Shown here piece by piece: positions 30,817 through 43,422 of a DNA stretch of 48,712 nucleotides; position 1 is the first letter of the stretch; every line of letters begins with the position of its first letter. The DNA is from an uncultured Rhodobiaceae bacterium. GTDB taxonomy: Bacteria > Pseudomonadota > Alphaproteobacteria > Rhizobiales > TMED25. The stretch is taken from assembly GCA_913030915.1 (NCBI GenBank), contig CAJWEW010000009.1:1-48712 (forward strand), in the 5' to 3' direction. Below the pieces are notes generated by a model. That model did not search any database. It was not told the origin of the DNA and saw only the letters and a program-made list of their open reading frames with translations. The translations under genes were made by a program, and so were the position numbers.

Positions 30817-32745
30817 TTGGGTGGTTTTAGAAATATAGTAATATGGCTCGTCATTGGACTGTTAATGATGGCGTTATACAATGTATTCCAGACTTCTAGT
30901 GAAACAAGAGGCGTGAGCGAGGTCAGCTACACCACACTCATTTCAGAAGTCTCAGGTGGTAATGTTAGGGATGTTGTAATATCGGGTGATGAAATAACGG
31001 GGACTTTCAATGATGGTTCAAGATTTCATTCTTACTCACCTGAAGACCCACAATTTATAGAAAGATTAAATGAACAAGGCGTGATAATAAATGTCCAACC
31101 GGTAAGACAGAGCGCACTATTCTCAATTTTTGTATCATGGTTCCCGATGCTGTTATTAATTGCAGTTTGGATATTTTTTCTTAAGCAAATGCAAGGTGGT
31201 GGACGGGGTGCTATGGGTTTCGGAAAATCTAAGGCAAAACTCCTGAATGAGAAGAAAGGCAAAGTCACATTTAGTGATGTTGCGGGGATCGACGAGGCGA
31301 AAGAAGACCTTGAAGAAATTGTTGAATTTTTAAAAGACCCACGTAAATTCCAATATTTGGGCGGAAAAATACCGAAAGGTGCTTTACTTGTAGGACCTCC
31401 AGGTACCGGTAAAACGCTATTAGCAAGGGCTATAGCTGGGGAAGCCGGTGTTCCTTTTTTTACAATCTCTGGTTCAGATTTTGTTGAAATGTTCGTTGGG
31501 GTAGGCGCCAGTAGAGTGCGTGACATGTTTGAGCAAGCCAAAAGAAGTGCGCCTTGCATTATATTTATAGATGAAATAGATGCAGTTGGAAGACATAGAG
31601 GCGCTGGACTAGGTGGGGGTAATGATGAAAGAGAACAAACATTAAATCAGCTACTAGTAGAAATGGATGGGTTTGAAGAGAATGAAGGTATTATATTGAT
31701 TGCAGCAACTAACAGACCTGACGTATTAGATCCTGCTCTCTTAAGGCCTGGTAGATTTGATAGACAAGTAGTTGTTCCAAATCCCGATATAATCGGACGA
31801 GAAAAAATACTAAAAGTACACGTTAGAAAAGTTAAATTATCTGATGAAATCAACTTAAAAGTTATTGCCAGAGGAACACCAGGATTCTCTGGTGCTGATC
31901 TTGCAAACCTTGTTAACGAGGCTGCATTACTGGCAGCTCGTCGAGGCAAAAGAGTAATCACTCAAGACGAATTTGAAGATGCGAAAGATAAGGTAATGAT
32001 GGGTTCTGAGCGTCGTACTCTTGTGATGTCTGATGATGAAAAAAAATTGACTGCATATCACGAGGCAGGGCATGCGCTTGTGGCTGTAAAGCAAAAAGCA
32101 TCAGATCCAATACACAAAGCCACGATAATCCCAAGAGGTAGAGCGCTTGGTATGGTGATGCGTTTGCCTGAAAGAGATCAATTATCAATGACTAGGGAGA
32201 AGCTAAAAGCCGATCTAGCCGTTGCTATGGGTGGTAGAGCAGCTGAGGAATTGATTTTTGGCGACGAAAAAGTAACATCCGGAGCTCAATCCGATATCAA
32301 GATGGCAACAAACATGGCAAGGGCGATGGTAACACAGTTTGGTATGAGTGATATTTTGGGGCCTCTTTCATATGGTAATAATGAAGATGAAGTCTTCCTT
32401 GGTTATTCAGTGGCAAAAACACAAAATTTATCAGAAGAAACGCAAAAAATTGTTGACTCTGAGATTCATAAACTTGTAGATGGTGGACATAAAGCTGCCA
32501 CAGAAATTGTCATTGAGTACAAAAAGGAACTCGAAATAATTGCTGAAGGTCTGCTTGAGTATGAGACATTATCCGGGGATGAGATACTAGATCTGTTGAA
32601 GGGTAAGACTCCTGATAGATCAGATGCGGATGGATCAGAAGAGCCCCCAAGTGATCCAACAGCTATACCAACCGAGAGCGCCGAAAAGAAAGCTGCGAGT
32701 AAGACAAAAAAAACTCAGAAGATGAAACCGCAAACACAGCCGTAA
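30817..32745 (+). CDS. ftsH: ATP-dependent zinc metalloprotease FtsH (TTG start)
   Basis: [38 protein letters not shown]. Confidence 0.98.
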   Translation: MGGFRNIVIWLVIGLLMMALYNVFQTSSETRGVSEVSYTTLISEVSGGNVRDVVISGDEITGTFNDGSRFHSYSPEDPQFIERLNEQGVIINVQPVRQSALFSIFVSWFPMLLLIAVWIFFLKQMQGGGRGAMGFGKSKAKLLNEKKGKVTFSDVAGIDEAKEDLEEIVEFLKDPRKFQYLGGKIPKGALLVGPPGTGKTLLARAIAGEAGVPFFTISGSDFVEMFVGVGASRVRDMFEQAKRSAPCIIFIDEIDAVGRHRGAGLGGGNDEREQTLNQLLVEMDGFEENEGIILIAATNRPDVLDPALLRPGRFDRQVVVPNPDIIGREKILKVHVRKVKLSDEINLKVIARGTPGFSGADLANLVNEAALLAARRGKRVITQDEFEDAKDKVMMGSERRTLVMSDDEKKLTAYHEAGHALVAVKQKASDPIHKATIIPRGRALGMVMRLPERDQLSMTREKLKADLAVAMGGRAAEELIFGDEKVTSGAQSDIKMATNMARAMVTQFGMSDILGPLSYGNNEDEVFLGYSVAKTQNLSEETQKIVDSEIHKLVDGGHKAATEIVIEYKKELEIIAEGLLEYETLSGDEILDLLKGKTPDRSDADGSEEPPSDPTAIPTESAEKKAASKTKKTQKMKPQTQP

Positions 32746-32783
32746 ATCATTCATTATTTTTTAAACTTTAGGGATAGTTTTAT

Positions 32784-34130
32784 ATGAATGCTAAAAAATA
32801 CTTTGGTACGGATGGAATTAGAGGTCTAGCAAATCAGTTCCCTATGACTGCTGAAGTTGCCCTACGCATTGGAATTGCGACGGGATTATTCATAGCAAAA
32901 GATAAGACGGCTAAACGGGTAATAATCGCCAAAGATACGAGGTTATCAGGTTATATGTTAGAGTCGTCGCTCACTTCTGGTTTAACGTCAGTTGGGTTAG
33001 ATGTTTTTTTACTTGGGCCAATGCCTACTCCTGCGGTGTCGATGCTAATAAAGTCAATGAGAGCAGATCTTGGTATTATGATTTCAGCATCACACAATAC
33101 ATATGAATATAATGGTATTAAGATATTTGGCCCGGATGGGTACAAGCTTGACGATAGCGACGAGTTGGAAATCGAGGGTATATTAGGGAATATCGATAGT
33201 TATGACCTGAGCTCTCAAATAGTTGGGAAGGCAAAAAGGATCGACGATGCTCAAGCTCGCTATATAGAATATGTCAAGGGCACTTTGGATAGAGACATCA
33301 ATTTTGATGGAATTAAAGTTGTCATCGATAGTGCTCATGGGGCGGCATACAAAGTTGCACCATTGGCTTTGTGGGAGCTCGGGGCAAAGGTAATTTCAAT
33401 TGGCGATTGTCCCAATGGGAAGAATATCAATCACGAGTACGGATCAACTTCGCTGAATAATTTAAAAAAAGCAGTAAGTAATCATAATGCGGACATTGGG
33501 ATTGCACTAGATGGCGATGCCGACAGAATAATTGTGATTGATGAGACTGGGCATATTGTTGATGGTGACGCGCTTTTGGCAATTATTGCAACTGAGTGGA
33601 AAAAATTAGGTAAACTAAATAAAGACTCGGTCGTTGCTACAATATTATCAAACGTCGGTTTGGATAACTACTTTTCACGAGAAAAGATGAAACTATATAG
33701 AACAAATGTTGGTGATAGATATGTCTCCCAGTTTATGAGAGAAAACGGTTATAATATTGGCGGTGAGCAGTCTGGACATATTATCATTGGCGACTATTCA
33801 ACAACAGGGGACGGATTATTAGCTGCTATCCAGATATTATCTATTATGAAAAAAAGTAACAAGAAGATTAGTGCGCTTGCGCGCCTTATCAAAATTGTTC
33901 CCCAAATTCAAAGGAATTACAAAATTAGAGACTATGAGAAGATTAACACTGACGACATCGATGAAATTCATAAAATAGGACAAGAGAGAATTAAAGAAAA
34001 AGGCAGGATATTGGTTCGTCTATCTGGAACAGAGCCACTCATTAGAGTTATGGGTGAGTCACAAGATGAAAAATATTTAAATCAAACATTGGATTATTTA
34101 ATGAATTTAATCGAAAAACGATTTAATTAG
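32784..34130 (+). CDS. glmM: Phosphoglucosamine mutase
   Basis: KKYFGTDGIRGLAN; MISASHNTYEYNGIKIFGPDGYKL; ALDGDADR; RLSGTEPLIRVM. Confidence 0.97.
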   Translation: MNAKKYFGTDGIRGLANQFPMTAEVALRIGIATGLFIAKDKTAKRVIIAKDTRLSGYMLESSLTSGLTSVGLDVFLLGPMPTPAVSMLIKSMRADLGIMISASHNTYEYNGIKIFGPDGYKLDDSDELEIEGILGNIDSYDLSSQIVGKAKRIDDAQARYIEYVKGTLDRDINFDGIKVVIDSAHGAAYKVAPLALWELGAKVISIGDCPNGKNINHEYGSTSLNNLKKAVSNHNADIGIALDGDADRIIVIDETGHIVDGDALLAIIATEWKKLGKLNKDSVVATILSNVGLDNYFSREKMKLYRTNVGDRYVSQFMRENGYNIGGEQSGHIIIGDYSTTGDGLLAAIQILSIMKKSNKKISALARLIKIVPQIQRNYKIRDYEKINTDDIDEIHKIGQERIKEKGRILVRLSGTEPLIRVMGESQDEKYLNQTLDYLMNLIEKRFN

Positions 34131-35019
34131 CAAGCTTATTTGAGCCTATCCTCGTGAGAACAATTCCTGCAAGAATAACAAACATTCCAAGTATCTGGTA
34201 AAGATCAATATCCTCTTTTAGCAAGAAACTCCCAAGAACAACAACATAAACCGGCAAAATGTAGTGTGTAAGTGACACGAATGTTGGGCCTGCAACCTTT
34301 GTAAGGTTAAACATAACCATGCTTGCCATTGCAGTTGAGAAAACACCCATTAATAAAACTGATATGAATGAAATATCAAAAATTTCAATAACTGGTGGAC
34401 CTTCTAATAACATTGCAGTAATTAACGCGAAACTAGATGCAAACAAGAAGCTACCTGATGTTTTTTGCATTAATGTAATATTTGGCATGACGTTTACAGC
34501 TATGTTTTGAATTGAATAACCAATCGCTGCAAGCAATATTGCAATTTGCGAGAGCATCTTAAAGTCATTAGATGTTATTATAGTATCTGGTTTTTCAAAT
34601 AGTAGAATATACAAGCCCAGAAAGCCAACAATTACCCCAAACAGCTTTAGGCTATTTAATTTTTCATCAGGAACAAGAAAATGAGCAGCAAGAACTGTAA
34701 ACAAGGGACCGATTCCAAATAAAATACCTCCAATATTCGTATCTAAATATTGAGTTCCCCAACAGATAAGAAAGAAAGGGAAAAATGCTGTCATGCCTAT
34801 CAAAGCAAGCCATGCCCAATTCACAATACCAGTCGGCAAAGTCTCACCTCTTAATTTTAAAATAGAATATATTATCACAAACCCAATAGAGAGTCTGAGT
34901 GAGACAATCCATAAAGGACTGAAATCATTGAGAGCATACTTTGTTAATGCAAATGTAGAACCCCAGAATACAACTAAAAGGGATAAATAAAACCAGTTCA
35001 TGAGAGATGAATTTTTCAT
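34123..35019 (-). CDS. EamA/DMT-family transporter
   Basis: Ten-TM protein with two EamA-like repeats. Confidence 0.85.
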   Translation of the reverse strand: MKNSSLMNWFYLSLLVVFWGSTFALTKYALNDFSPLWIVSLRLSIGFVIIYSILKLRGETLPTGIVNWAWLALIGMTAFFPFFLICWGTQYLDTNIGGILFGIGPLFTVLAAHFLVPDEKLNSLKLFGVIVGFLGLYILLFEKPDTIITSNDFKMLSQIAILLAAIGYSIQNIAVNVMPNITLMQKTSGSFLFASSFALITAMLLEGPPVIEIFDISFISVLLMGVFSTAMASMVMFNLTKVAGPTFVSLTHYILPVYVVVLGSFLLKEDIDLYQILGMFVILAGIVLTRIGSNKLAN

Positions 35020-35130
35020 GAGATAAAAAAAATAATAAATCTGAACTTACTGATTATGCCTAAATTTATTACATGTCAAATTAATTAACTTTATAATTGA
35101 TAAATGTAAAGTTTTGCAGTATTAAAGAAA

Positions 35131-35178
35131 TGGGACAGCTCTCCCCAACGAGAGTCAACTATCTGGAAGGGTAGATAA
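35131..35178 (+). promoter_or_regulatory. serC leader: two hairpins with the Shine-Dalgarno in the second loop (candidate serC-motif RNA)
   Basis: Hairpin 1 CTCTC(35139-35143)-CCCAAC-GAGAG(35150-35154); hairpin 2 TATCT(35160-35164)-GGAAGGGT-AGATA(35173-35177), immediately 5' of the serC ATG at 35180. Confidence 0.65.
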
Positions 35179-35179
35179 A

Positions 35180-36334
35180 ATGATAAAGAAACCGATAAAA
35201 AAAACAAATAGACCACTATTTTCCTCGGGTCCATGTGCAAAGTTTCCAAATTGGCATATCAATAAAATAGAAACATCTATTTTAGGTAGATCGCATAGGG
35301 CTAAGAAGCCAAAAGATTTCATAAATTACTCAGTTGAGCTAACCTCGGAGTTGCTTGAGATACCAAAAGACTACAAAGTAGCAATTGTACCCGCTTCTGA
35401 TACTGGGGCGTTTGAGATGGCAATGTGGAACTTTTTGGGACATATACCTGTTGATGTTTTTGCTTGGGAGTCTTTCGGTAAGGGATGGGTAACCGACATA
35501 ATCAAACAGTTAGGCCTTGAAGATGCGAATGTTATAGAAGCAGATTACGGAATATTACCAGATCTGTATTCAGTAAATTCTGACAGTGATATTGTTTTTA
35601 CTTTAAACGGAACAACCTCAGGAGTTAGAGTTCCCAACCTGAATTGGATAAAAGATAGTAGGAGAGGCATAACATTATGCGACGCTACATCTGGTTTATT
35701 TGCCCAAAAAGTTGATTGGAGTAAGTTGGACGTAACAACATTTTCCTGGCAGAAGGTTCTAGGAGGAGAAGCGCAGCATGGCATGATAATTCTCTCACCG
35801 AAAGCAATTGATAGATTAAATGAATACAGTCCCAGTTGGCCATTGCCAAAAATATTTAGAATAAAAAAATCTGGTACAATTGACCAAAGTATCTTTTCTG
35901 GTTCAACTATCAACACGCCTTCACTTTTATGTGTTGCTGATTATGTTGCGGCCCTTGAGTGGGCACGTGAAGTAGGTGGATTAAATAAGTTAATTGAAAT
36001 CGCTGACAATAATCTTCAAATTATAAAAAATTGGGTCGCTGATACAGATTGGATAGAATTTTTAGCAAAAGAAGAGTCAACTATATCAAACACATCTGTT
36101 TGCCTTGAGTTTTCATCGAAAAGCCCAAATGGTGATGAAATCGATACATCAAAATTATCAAAGACAATCCAAAATATGCTTGAAGAGGAGGGGGTCGCTT
36201 TTGATATTGGAGCTTACAGAGATGCGCCACCCGGGTTAAGAATATGGACGGGAGCAACAATTGAACCATCAGATATTTCAATATTGCTGGAATGGATCAA
36301 TTGGGCGTATTTTGTAGCAATAGAAAAGGTTTAA
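35180..36334 (+). CDS. serC: Phosphoserine aminotransferase (alphaproteobacterial type)
   Basis: FSSGPCAKFPNW; TFSWQKVLGGEAQHGMIILSPKA; GLRIWTGATIEPSDI. Confidence 0.95.
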   Translation: MIKKPIKKTNRPLFSSGPCAKFPNWHINKIETSILGRSHRAKKPKDFINYSVELTSELLEIPKDYKVAIVPASDTGAFEMAMWNFLGHIPVDVFAWESFGKGWVTDIIKQLGLEDANVIEADYGILPDLYSVNSDSDIVFTLNGTTSGVRVPNLNWIKDSRRGITLCDATSGLFAQKVDWSKLDVTTFSWQKVLGGEAQHGMIILSPKAIDRLNEYSPSWPLPKIFRIKKSGTIDQSIFSGSTINTPSLLCVADYVAALEWAREVGGLNKLIEIADNNLQIIKNWVADTDWIEFLAKEESTISNTSVCLEFSSKSPNGDEIDTSKLSKTIQNMLEEEGVAFDIGAYRDAPPGLRIWTGATIEPSDISILLEWINWAYFVAIEKV

Positions 36335-36356
36335 AATAAATAGGGAAAACATAAAA

Positions 36357-37940
36357 ATGCCTAAAGTACTTGTATCAGATAAGCTCAGCGAAGAGTCTGT
36401 GAAAATATTCAAAGATAAGAATATTGACGTGGACTATTTACCTGATATCGGAAAAGACAAAGAAAAATTAGCAGAAATCATCAAAAGCTATGATGGTTTA
36501 GCAATTAGATCAGCGACAAAAGTAACGGATAAAGTTCTAAGTAATGCAAAAAACTTGAAAGTAATTGGCAGAGCTGGAATTGGTGTTGATAATGTTGATA
36601 TTGAAACTGCAACCACTAATGGTGTTATTGTTATGAATACACCATTTGGTAACTCAGTAACAACTGCAGAGCACGCAATTACCTTGATGATGTCACTTGC
36701 AAGACAAATACCGCAAGCCGATACATCAACAAAGAGTAGCCTCTGGGAAAAGTCAAAATTTATGGGCGTTGAGATTACCGGGAAGACTCTTGGTGTCATT
36801 GGTTGTGGAAATATCGGTACCATCGTAATAGATCGTGCCAAGGGTTTAAAAATGAAAGTGATTGGCTATGATCCCTATCTGACAGAAGACAGGGCTGAGT
36901 CAATGGCAATTGAAAAAGTTGAATTAAAAGAGTTATTTGCAAGGTCAGACTTTATAACAATTCACACACCACTTACAGAGCAAACAAAAAATATCATTAA
37001 TGCCGAAAGTATAAAACAAATGAAATCATCAGTACGGATAATAAATTGTGCGCGCGGTGGTCTTGTGGATGAAGATGCACTCCTGGAAGCACTGAATACT
37101 GGTAAGATAGCCGGTGCTGCTATTGATGTATATCAGGAGGAGCCAGCAAAAGATAACCCATTATTCGGAAATGAAAAAATAATATGTACCCCGCACCTAG
37201 GCGCATCCACCGCTGAAGCACAGGAGAAGGTGGCTGTGCAGATTGCCGAACAGATGAGTGACTTTCTTCTAACAGGCGCAATTACTAATGCCATAAATTT
37301 CCCATCTGTCTCGGCTGAAGAAGCAACCTCCATGGAACCATATTTGACTCTGGCAAAGAATCTCGGATCTTTTGCGGGGCAAATAACAGAAAGTGCACTA
37401 AAAAGTGCAAAGATTGAGTACGTTGGTAGTATTGCTGATATGAATGTTGAGTCCCTAACATCAACAATTATTTCAGGTTTATTAAAGCCCTTATTAGAGG
37501 ATATAAATATGGTGAACTCTCTATCCATCGCCAAGCAAAGAGGTATTAAGATCGAACAAATAAAAAAAGAGAGCAGCGGTATCTATGGCTCATATATAAG
37601 GCTTATTGTAGAGTCTGAGAGACAAGAGAGATCTGTAGCGGGTGCCGTTTTTTCCGATGGTTCGGCAAGAATCATTCAAATAAAAGGCATTGATATGGAA
37701 GCTAAATTCGCAAAACATATGATATATATAACAAATAATGATACGCCAGGTTTAGTGGGTAAAATTGGACACAGCCTCGGATCACAAGGTGTGAATATAG
37801 CAAATTTTAATTTAGGAAGAGATAAAATTGGTGGTAACGTTATTGAGTTGATCGAAGTTGACTCTCCAGTAGACGACTCTGTACTAGATAAATTGATTCA
37901 AATAGAAGATATTGTGCAAGTTAAAAAATTAAACTTTTAA
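36357..37940 (+). CDS. serA: D-3-phosphoglycerate dehydrogenase
   Basis: GRAGIGVDNVDIETAT; GCGNIGTIVIDRAKGL; CARGGLVDEDAL; C-terminal ACT domain. Confidence 0.97.
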   Translation: MPKVLVSDKLSEESVKIFKDKNIDVDYLPDIGKDKEKLAEIIKSYDGLAIRSATKVTDKVLSNAKNLKVIGRAGIGVDNVDIETATTNGVIVMNTPFGNSVTTAEHAITLMMSLARQIPQADTSTKSSLWEKSKFMGVEITGKTLGVIGCGNIGTIVIDRAKGLKMKVIGYDPYLTEDRAESMAIEKVELKELFARSDFITIHTPLTEQTKNIINAESIKQMKSSVRIINCARGGLVDEDALLEALNTGKIAGAAIDVYQEEPAKDNPLFGNEKIICTPHLGASTAEAQEKVAVQIAEQMSDFLLTGAITNAINFPSVSAEEATSMEPYLTLAKNLGSFAGQITESALKSAKIEYVGSIADMNVESLTSTIISGLLKPLLEDINMVNSLSIAKQRGIKIEQIKKESSGIYGSYIRLIVESERQERSVAGAVFSDGSARIIQIKGIDMEAKFAKHMIYITNNDTPGLVGKIGHSLGSQGVNIANFNLGRDKIGGNVIELIEVDSPVDDSVLDKLIQIEDIVQVKKLNF

Positions 37941-39234
<1,294 letters not shown>

Positions 39235-39236
<2 letters not shown>

Positions 39237-39276
39237 AGTATCATAAAAAGTATACTAAAAAGTATAAAAAAAGTAT
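39235..39276. repeat. Four phased AT-rich direct repeats (A3-5)AGTAT
   Basis: AGTAT cores at 39237, 39249, 39261 and 39272 (steps 12, 12, 11), each preceded by an A-tract, between purA and the next ORF. Confidence 0.8.
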
Positions 39277-39334
39277 TTTTTTATTGTCCATAGGTATAAA
39301 ATCATATAGCGTTCATTTTGAAAGGGGCATGTAA

Positions 39335-39772
39335 ATGTTACTTGAAGAATTGCTTGGGCCAAGAGTAAAAACGAAATCAAGTCAAGAAAAGCAAGATTTG
39401 ACACCAAAAGAAGTTTTGGTTTTAGATATAGATAACCAACTTCTTCTGCTGAATGGCAATAAACCCCCCGTGAAGTATTTAAAAAAGAATGGTAAAATTT
39501 GTAAAAATAAGGAAGGTAGACCAAAAAAAAGACGAATTAAAAGTTGGTTTTCTTCCGATAATCAATTTAAACCTACGCCAAATGGTATCACTTTCTTTCA
39601 AGGAGATAAAAATTGTTTCAATATTGGTTCTCACTCAAAGGTTGATGTACTGACGAACTTCAAAGATGAAATCATAAAAGGTTCTTATGATTCTGAAATT
39701 GAGTTGTGGTATAAATTATGTGAAGCTAGAAATAGTAGAATAAAGAAGTCCAAAATGAATTGTTCAAGATAA
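39335..39772 (+). CDS. Hypothetical small basic protein with AT-hook-like motif
   Basis: SD-like AAGGGG before ATG; KEGRPKKRRIKSW motif; no family recognised. Confidence 0.7.
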   Translation: MLLEELLGPRVKTKSSQEKQDLTPKEVLVLDIDNQLLLLNGNKPPVKYLKKNGKICKNKEGRPKKRRIKSWFSSDNQFKPTPNGITFFQGDKNCFNIGSHSKVDVLTNFKDEIIKGSYDSEIELWYKLCEARNSRIKKSKMNCSR

Positions 39773-39789
39773 AGTTATATTAAAAGAAG

Positions 39790-40290
39790 ATGGAAAATAA
39801 ATTAAACAATAGGAATTATAGCTATATTGCAAAGTTTTTTCACTGGGGATTTGTTATATTATTTATATACGGACTTATCAAACAAGTTCAGGATATCGAA
39901 CAACTAGACAATCCATCCCTCCTTAGGTTCGAAGTTCTATTTGCATCTGTGTTCGTCGTATTGCTAATTATGAGATTTATTTATATGAAAAGTACCCAAA
40001 AGACCTCACTGCCTGAAAATACTCCAAAATTACAAAAAATTGCAGCGAAAACAGTGCATTATGGAATGTATTTTACGCTGGCTGCCATACCCTTGTCTGG
40101 TATGCTAATTGGTTTGTTATTCTGGATTGGTCTTCAAGATGGGCTTATAATTGAGTCAGTTGTAACACTTCATGAAATATCTATAGATCTGATCTATATT
40201 TTAATTGGTATTCATATTTCTGCCGCAATATTCCATAGAATTAAACGAGACGGAGTTTGGTCTTCAATGGTACCATTCTTTAAAGAATAG
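39790..40290 (+). CDS. Cytochrome b561 family protein
   Basis: YIAKFFHWGFVILF; KTVHYGMYFTLAAIPLSGML; HEISIDLIYILIGIHISAAIFH. Confidence 0.85.
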   Translation: MENKLNNRNYSYIAKFFHWGFVILFIYGLIKQVQDIEQLDNPSLLRFEVLFASVFVVLLIMRFIYMKSTQKTSLPENTPKLQKIAAKTVHYGMYFTLAAIPLSGMLIGLLFWIGLQDGLIIESVVTLHEISIDLIYILIGIHISAAIFHRIKRDGVWSSMVPFFKE

Positions 40291-40296
40291 AAAATT

Positions 40297-41499
40297 ATGA
40301 TTGAATTTTTTAGGAAAAATCATAATTATTTACAGGCAGGTTTTTTTCTCACATTTGCCGCAAGCATAGGGCAGACATTTTATTTTGCGCTATATGCAGG
40401 AAATATTAGAGAAGAGCTAATATTATCACATGGATTGTATGGTGGATTGTATACTATCGCAACCTTGATGAGTGCTATTACGATGCTCTATACAGGTAAA
40501 ATGGTAGATTATATAAAGGTACGATATTTATCGTTCGCAGTACTTATCTTTTTAGGCCTTTCATCAATCGCATTTTCATTTATTAATTCTGCTATTTTTT
40601 TGTTAGTAGTATTTTATCTTCTCAGGATAACGGGGCAGGGAATGTCAACGCACACTTCGTCAACTTTTATTGCAAAGACTTTTACAGCTATGAGAGGCAA
40701 GGCTGTTGCCGTGACGGTACTAGGAAGGGCTTTTGGGGAGATGGTAATGCCAATAACAGCATTATTACTAATTACTTTTTACGGTTGGAGGCAAGCGTGG
40801 ATTATTACCGGGGTCTTTATATTATTTATTCTTGCCCCATACGTTTTCTATCTTTTAAAAGACAGAGAAGTTTATGAGCCCAACACTGAAAATACATCTG
40901 ATAAACATAAAAACTCGGAGGTTCAATATCGTAGGAAGGATGTGCTAAAGAGTCGCTACTTTTATTTAATCTTGGCTGCTGTACTAGCGCCACCATTCGT
41001 ATTAACTGGTATATTTTTTCATTCTTATCATTTGATGACTGTTAAGGAGTGGTCAATCGAAATATATGCCCTAACAATGCCCGTATTTTCTATATTACTA
41101 ATGATTTTTGTACTTATATCTGGATGGGCTGTAGATAAATGGAGCGCTAAAGACTTAACAAAATTTTTCCTATTACCACTTGTTATAGGTTGCATAATTC
41201 TAGCATATGGGAAAAGTGAGGCAACAATGGTAATATTCATGATGTTTGCAGGTATTACTTCTGGTTTTGCAACATCTATTGCAGGCTCCCTTTGGGCCGA
41301 ACTTTATGGCACAAAATATTTAGGCGAGATAAAATCTGTTGTGACCTCTGGCGTTATAGCGTCCACAGCATTATCACCTGGGTTAATGGGTTACCTTATT
41401 GATCGAGATATCAGCATTGAAAGCCAAGTAGTTGCAGTTGCAGTATATATGATATTATTGACAGGTCTTATGACGCTCAGTAATTCGAAATCAGTTTAA
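40297..41499 (+). CDS. MFS transporter
   Basis: 12-TM-like pattern; LRITGQGMSTHTSSTFIAKTFTAMRGKAVAV. Confidence 0.85.
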   Translation: MIEFFRKNHNYLQAGFFLTFAASIGQTFYFALYAGNIREELILSHGLYGGLYTIATLMSAITMLYTGKMVDYIKVRYLSFAVLIFLGLSSIAFSFINSAIFLLVVFYLLRITGQGMSTHTSSTFIAKTFTAMRGKAVAVTVLGRAFGEMVMPITALLLITFYGWRQAWIITGVFILFILAPYVFYLLKDREVYEPNTENTSDKHKNSEVQYRRKDVLKSRYFYLILAAVLAPPFVLTGIFFHSYHLMTVKEWSIEIYALTMPVFSILLMIFVLISGWAVDKWSAKDLTKFFLLPLVIGCIILAYGKSEATMVIFMMFAGITSGFATSIAGSLWAELYGTKYLGEIKSVVTSGVIASTALSPGLMGYLIDRDISIESQVVAVAVYMILLTGLMTLSNSKSV

Positions 41500-42350
41500 T
41501 TAGTACGGCCTATGAAACTTTTGACTTTGTCAAAAGCCTTGCTTTCGATCTGGCGTACTCTTTCACGACTGATACCAAACCTTTGGCTGAGTTCTTCTAA
41601 TGTTTTTGAGTCTTCATCAATTCTTCTAGAGATGAAAATTGATTTTTCTCTTTCGTTCAGACAGCTAAGTGAATCGTATAATAGTTTTCTTCTTTTATCC
41701 ATCTCATCACTGACTACCAGAGAAGTCTCTTGGTTCTGACTTTCATCAACGAGAAAATCCTGCCACTGTCCCTCTCCTTCGTCTGATATTTGTGTATTCA
41801 AAGATGAGTCACCGCCTAACCTTCTGTTCATATCGACAACATCAGTTTCAGTCACCCCAAGGTTCTCCGCGATATGCGCGATTTGTTCAGGTTTTAAATC
41901 CCCTTCCTCTAGGGCTTGTATATTATTCTTGATTTTTCTTAAGTTGAAAAATAGTTTCTTTTGGTTTGCAGTCGTACCCATTTTTACAAGACTCCATGAA
42001 CGTAGCACATATTCTTGGATAGCAGCTTTAATCCACCAAATTGCGTATGTAGCAAGCCTGAAACCTTTATCCGGATCGAATCTTTTTACTGCCTGCATCA
42101 AGCCAATATTCCCCTCAGCAATAACGTCGCTTAGCGGTAAACCGTAACCTTTATATCCCATTGAGATTTTTGCAACAAGTCTTAGATGGCTTGTTACTAG
42201 TCGATGCGCAGCATCAGTATCACCCTCAGCGTTAAGGCTTTTAGATAGGCTTTTCTCTTCCTCGAGTGTAAGTAGAGGAAATTTTTTAATTTCTTTTAGG
42301 TACAGTCCTAGACTGTCTTCACTAGCAATAATTGGTATTGAACCATACAT
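41496..42350 (-). CDS. rpoH: RNA polymerase sigma-32 factor
   Basis: SHLRLVAKISMGYKGYGLPLSDVIAEGNIGLMQAVKRFDPDKGFRLATYAIWWIKAAIQEYVLRSWSLVKMGTTANQKKLFFNLR (RpoH box). Confidence 0.95.
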   Translation of the reverse strand: MYGSIPIIASEDSLGLYLKEIKKFPLLTLEEEKSLSKSLNAEGDTDAAHRLVTSHLRLVAKISMGYKGYGLPLSDVIAEGNIGLMQAVKRFDPDKGFRLATYAIWWIKAAIQEYVLRSWSLVKMGTTANQKKLFFNLRKIKNNIQALEEGDLKPEQIAHIAENLGVTETDVVDMNRRLGGDSSLNTQISDEGEGQWQDFLVDESQNQETSLVVSDEMDKRRKLLYDSLSCLNEREKSIFISRRIDEDSKTLEELSQRFGISRERVRQIESKAFDKVKSFIGRTN

Positions 42351-42409
42351 TTAATATGTATCCTTGTTATTAATCAAAATTTCAGTGAACACAATAAAAT
42401 ACAACTAAT

Positions 42410-43411
42410 TTATATACCTGACAATACATTTTTTAATAAATTTAAATCATCAGGTAATCTTGACTCAAATTTCATAAGTTCATGACTTATGGGATGTCTA
42501 AAGGATAATTTTGATGAATGTAATGCGTATCTATCAATTTTAAGTTGCTCTCGATATTCACTACTGAGTAACATCAACTTGGTATTATATCCTTTACCAT
42601 ATTTTTGGTCACAAATAACTGGGTGTCCAATATATTCCAGGTGCACTCGTATTTGATGTGTTCTACCAGTATATAATTTACAACGTATTTGTGAGATTAA
42701 AGGTTCATTTTTGTGATTATATACTTTCTCTACTACCCTGTAGGTCGTTATTGCTAGTTTCCCATTTTTAGTATTTTTAGCTACCATCATTTTTGTCTTA
42801 TCACGATCATTTCTTGTGATTTTAGTTTCGATTTTGCCAGAGCTCATTTTAGGTATACCCCAAACTAAGGCATCGTAAATCCTCTCAAGATCACCATTTT
42901 TCCCATGATCCATAAATTGTTTTGATAAATTATTATGCGCTAAATCATTTTTTGCTACAATCATCAGCCCACTGGTATTTTTATCTAACCGATGAACGAT
43001 TCCCGGTCTTTTTTGTCCACCGATTCCAGATAGCGAACTACCACAATGATGTAATATCGCATTGACAAGTGTACCAGTACTGTTTCCTGCACCAGGATGC
43101 ACAACAAGATCTGATTGCTTATCAATAACTAATATATGATCGTCTTCATATATTACATTTAATGGGATATTCTCCGGTTCAAGGATCTCTTCAATAGGCT
43201 CAGGAAGTGTAATTTTAATTTGTTCGTTATCTCCGGTAAGTTTAATTTTCTTTAAAATTACAACTTCATCATTTAATAAAATATGCCCGTCTGTGATCAG
43301 AGTTGAAATTCTTTGTCGACTTAATTCTGAATTCTGGCTTATGAATTGATCTATTCTTTTGCCGGCATCAGTTTTATTTGTTATAAGATTAATTAATTTA
43401 TTATTTAGCAT
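42410..43411 (-). CDS. RluA/RluD-family 23S rRNA pseudouridine synthase
   Basis: S4 domain; GIVHRLDKNTSGLMIVAKN; start set at MLNNKLINL (43411) because the track start at 43465 overlaps the divergent gene. Confidence 0.9.
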   Translation of the reverse strand: MLNNKLINLITNKTDAGKRIDQFISQNSELSRQRISTLITDGHILLNDEVVILKKIKLTGDNEQIKITLPEPIEEILEPENIPLNVIYEDDHILVIDKQSDLVVHPGAGNSTGTLVNAILHHCGSSLSGIGGQKRPGIVHRLDKNTSGLMIVAKNDLAHNNLSKQFMDHGKNGDLERIYDALVWGIPKMSSGKIETKITRNDRDKTKMMVAKNTKNGKLAITTYRVVEKVYNHKNEPLISQIRCKLYTGRTHQIRVHLEYIGHPVICDQKYGKGYNTKLMLLSSEYREQLKIDRYALHSSKLSFRHPISHELMKFESRLPDDLNLLKNVLSGI

Positions 43412-43422
43412 TAACTTTAGCC

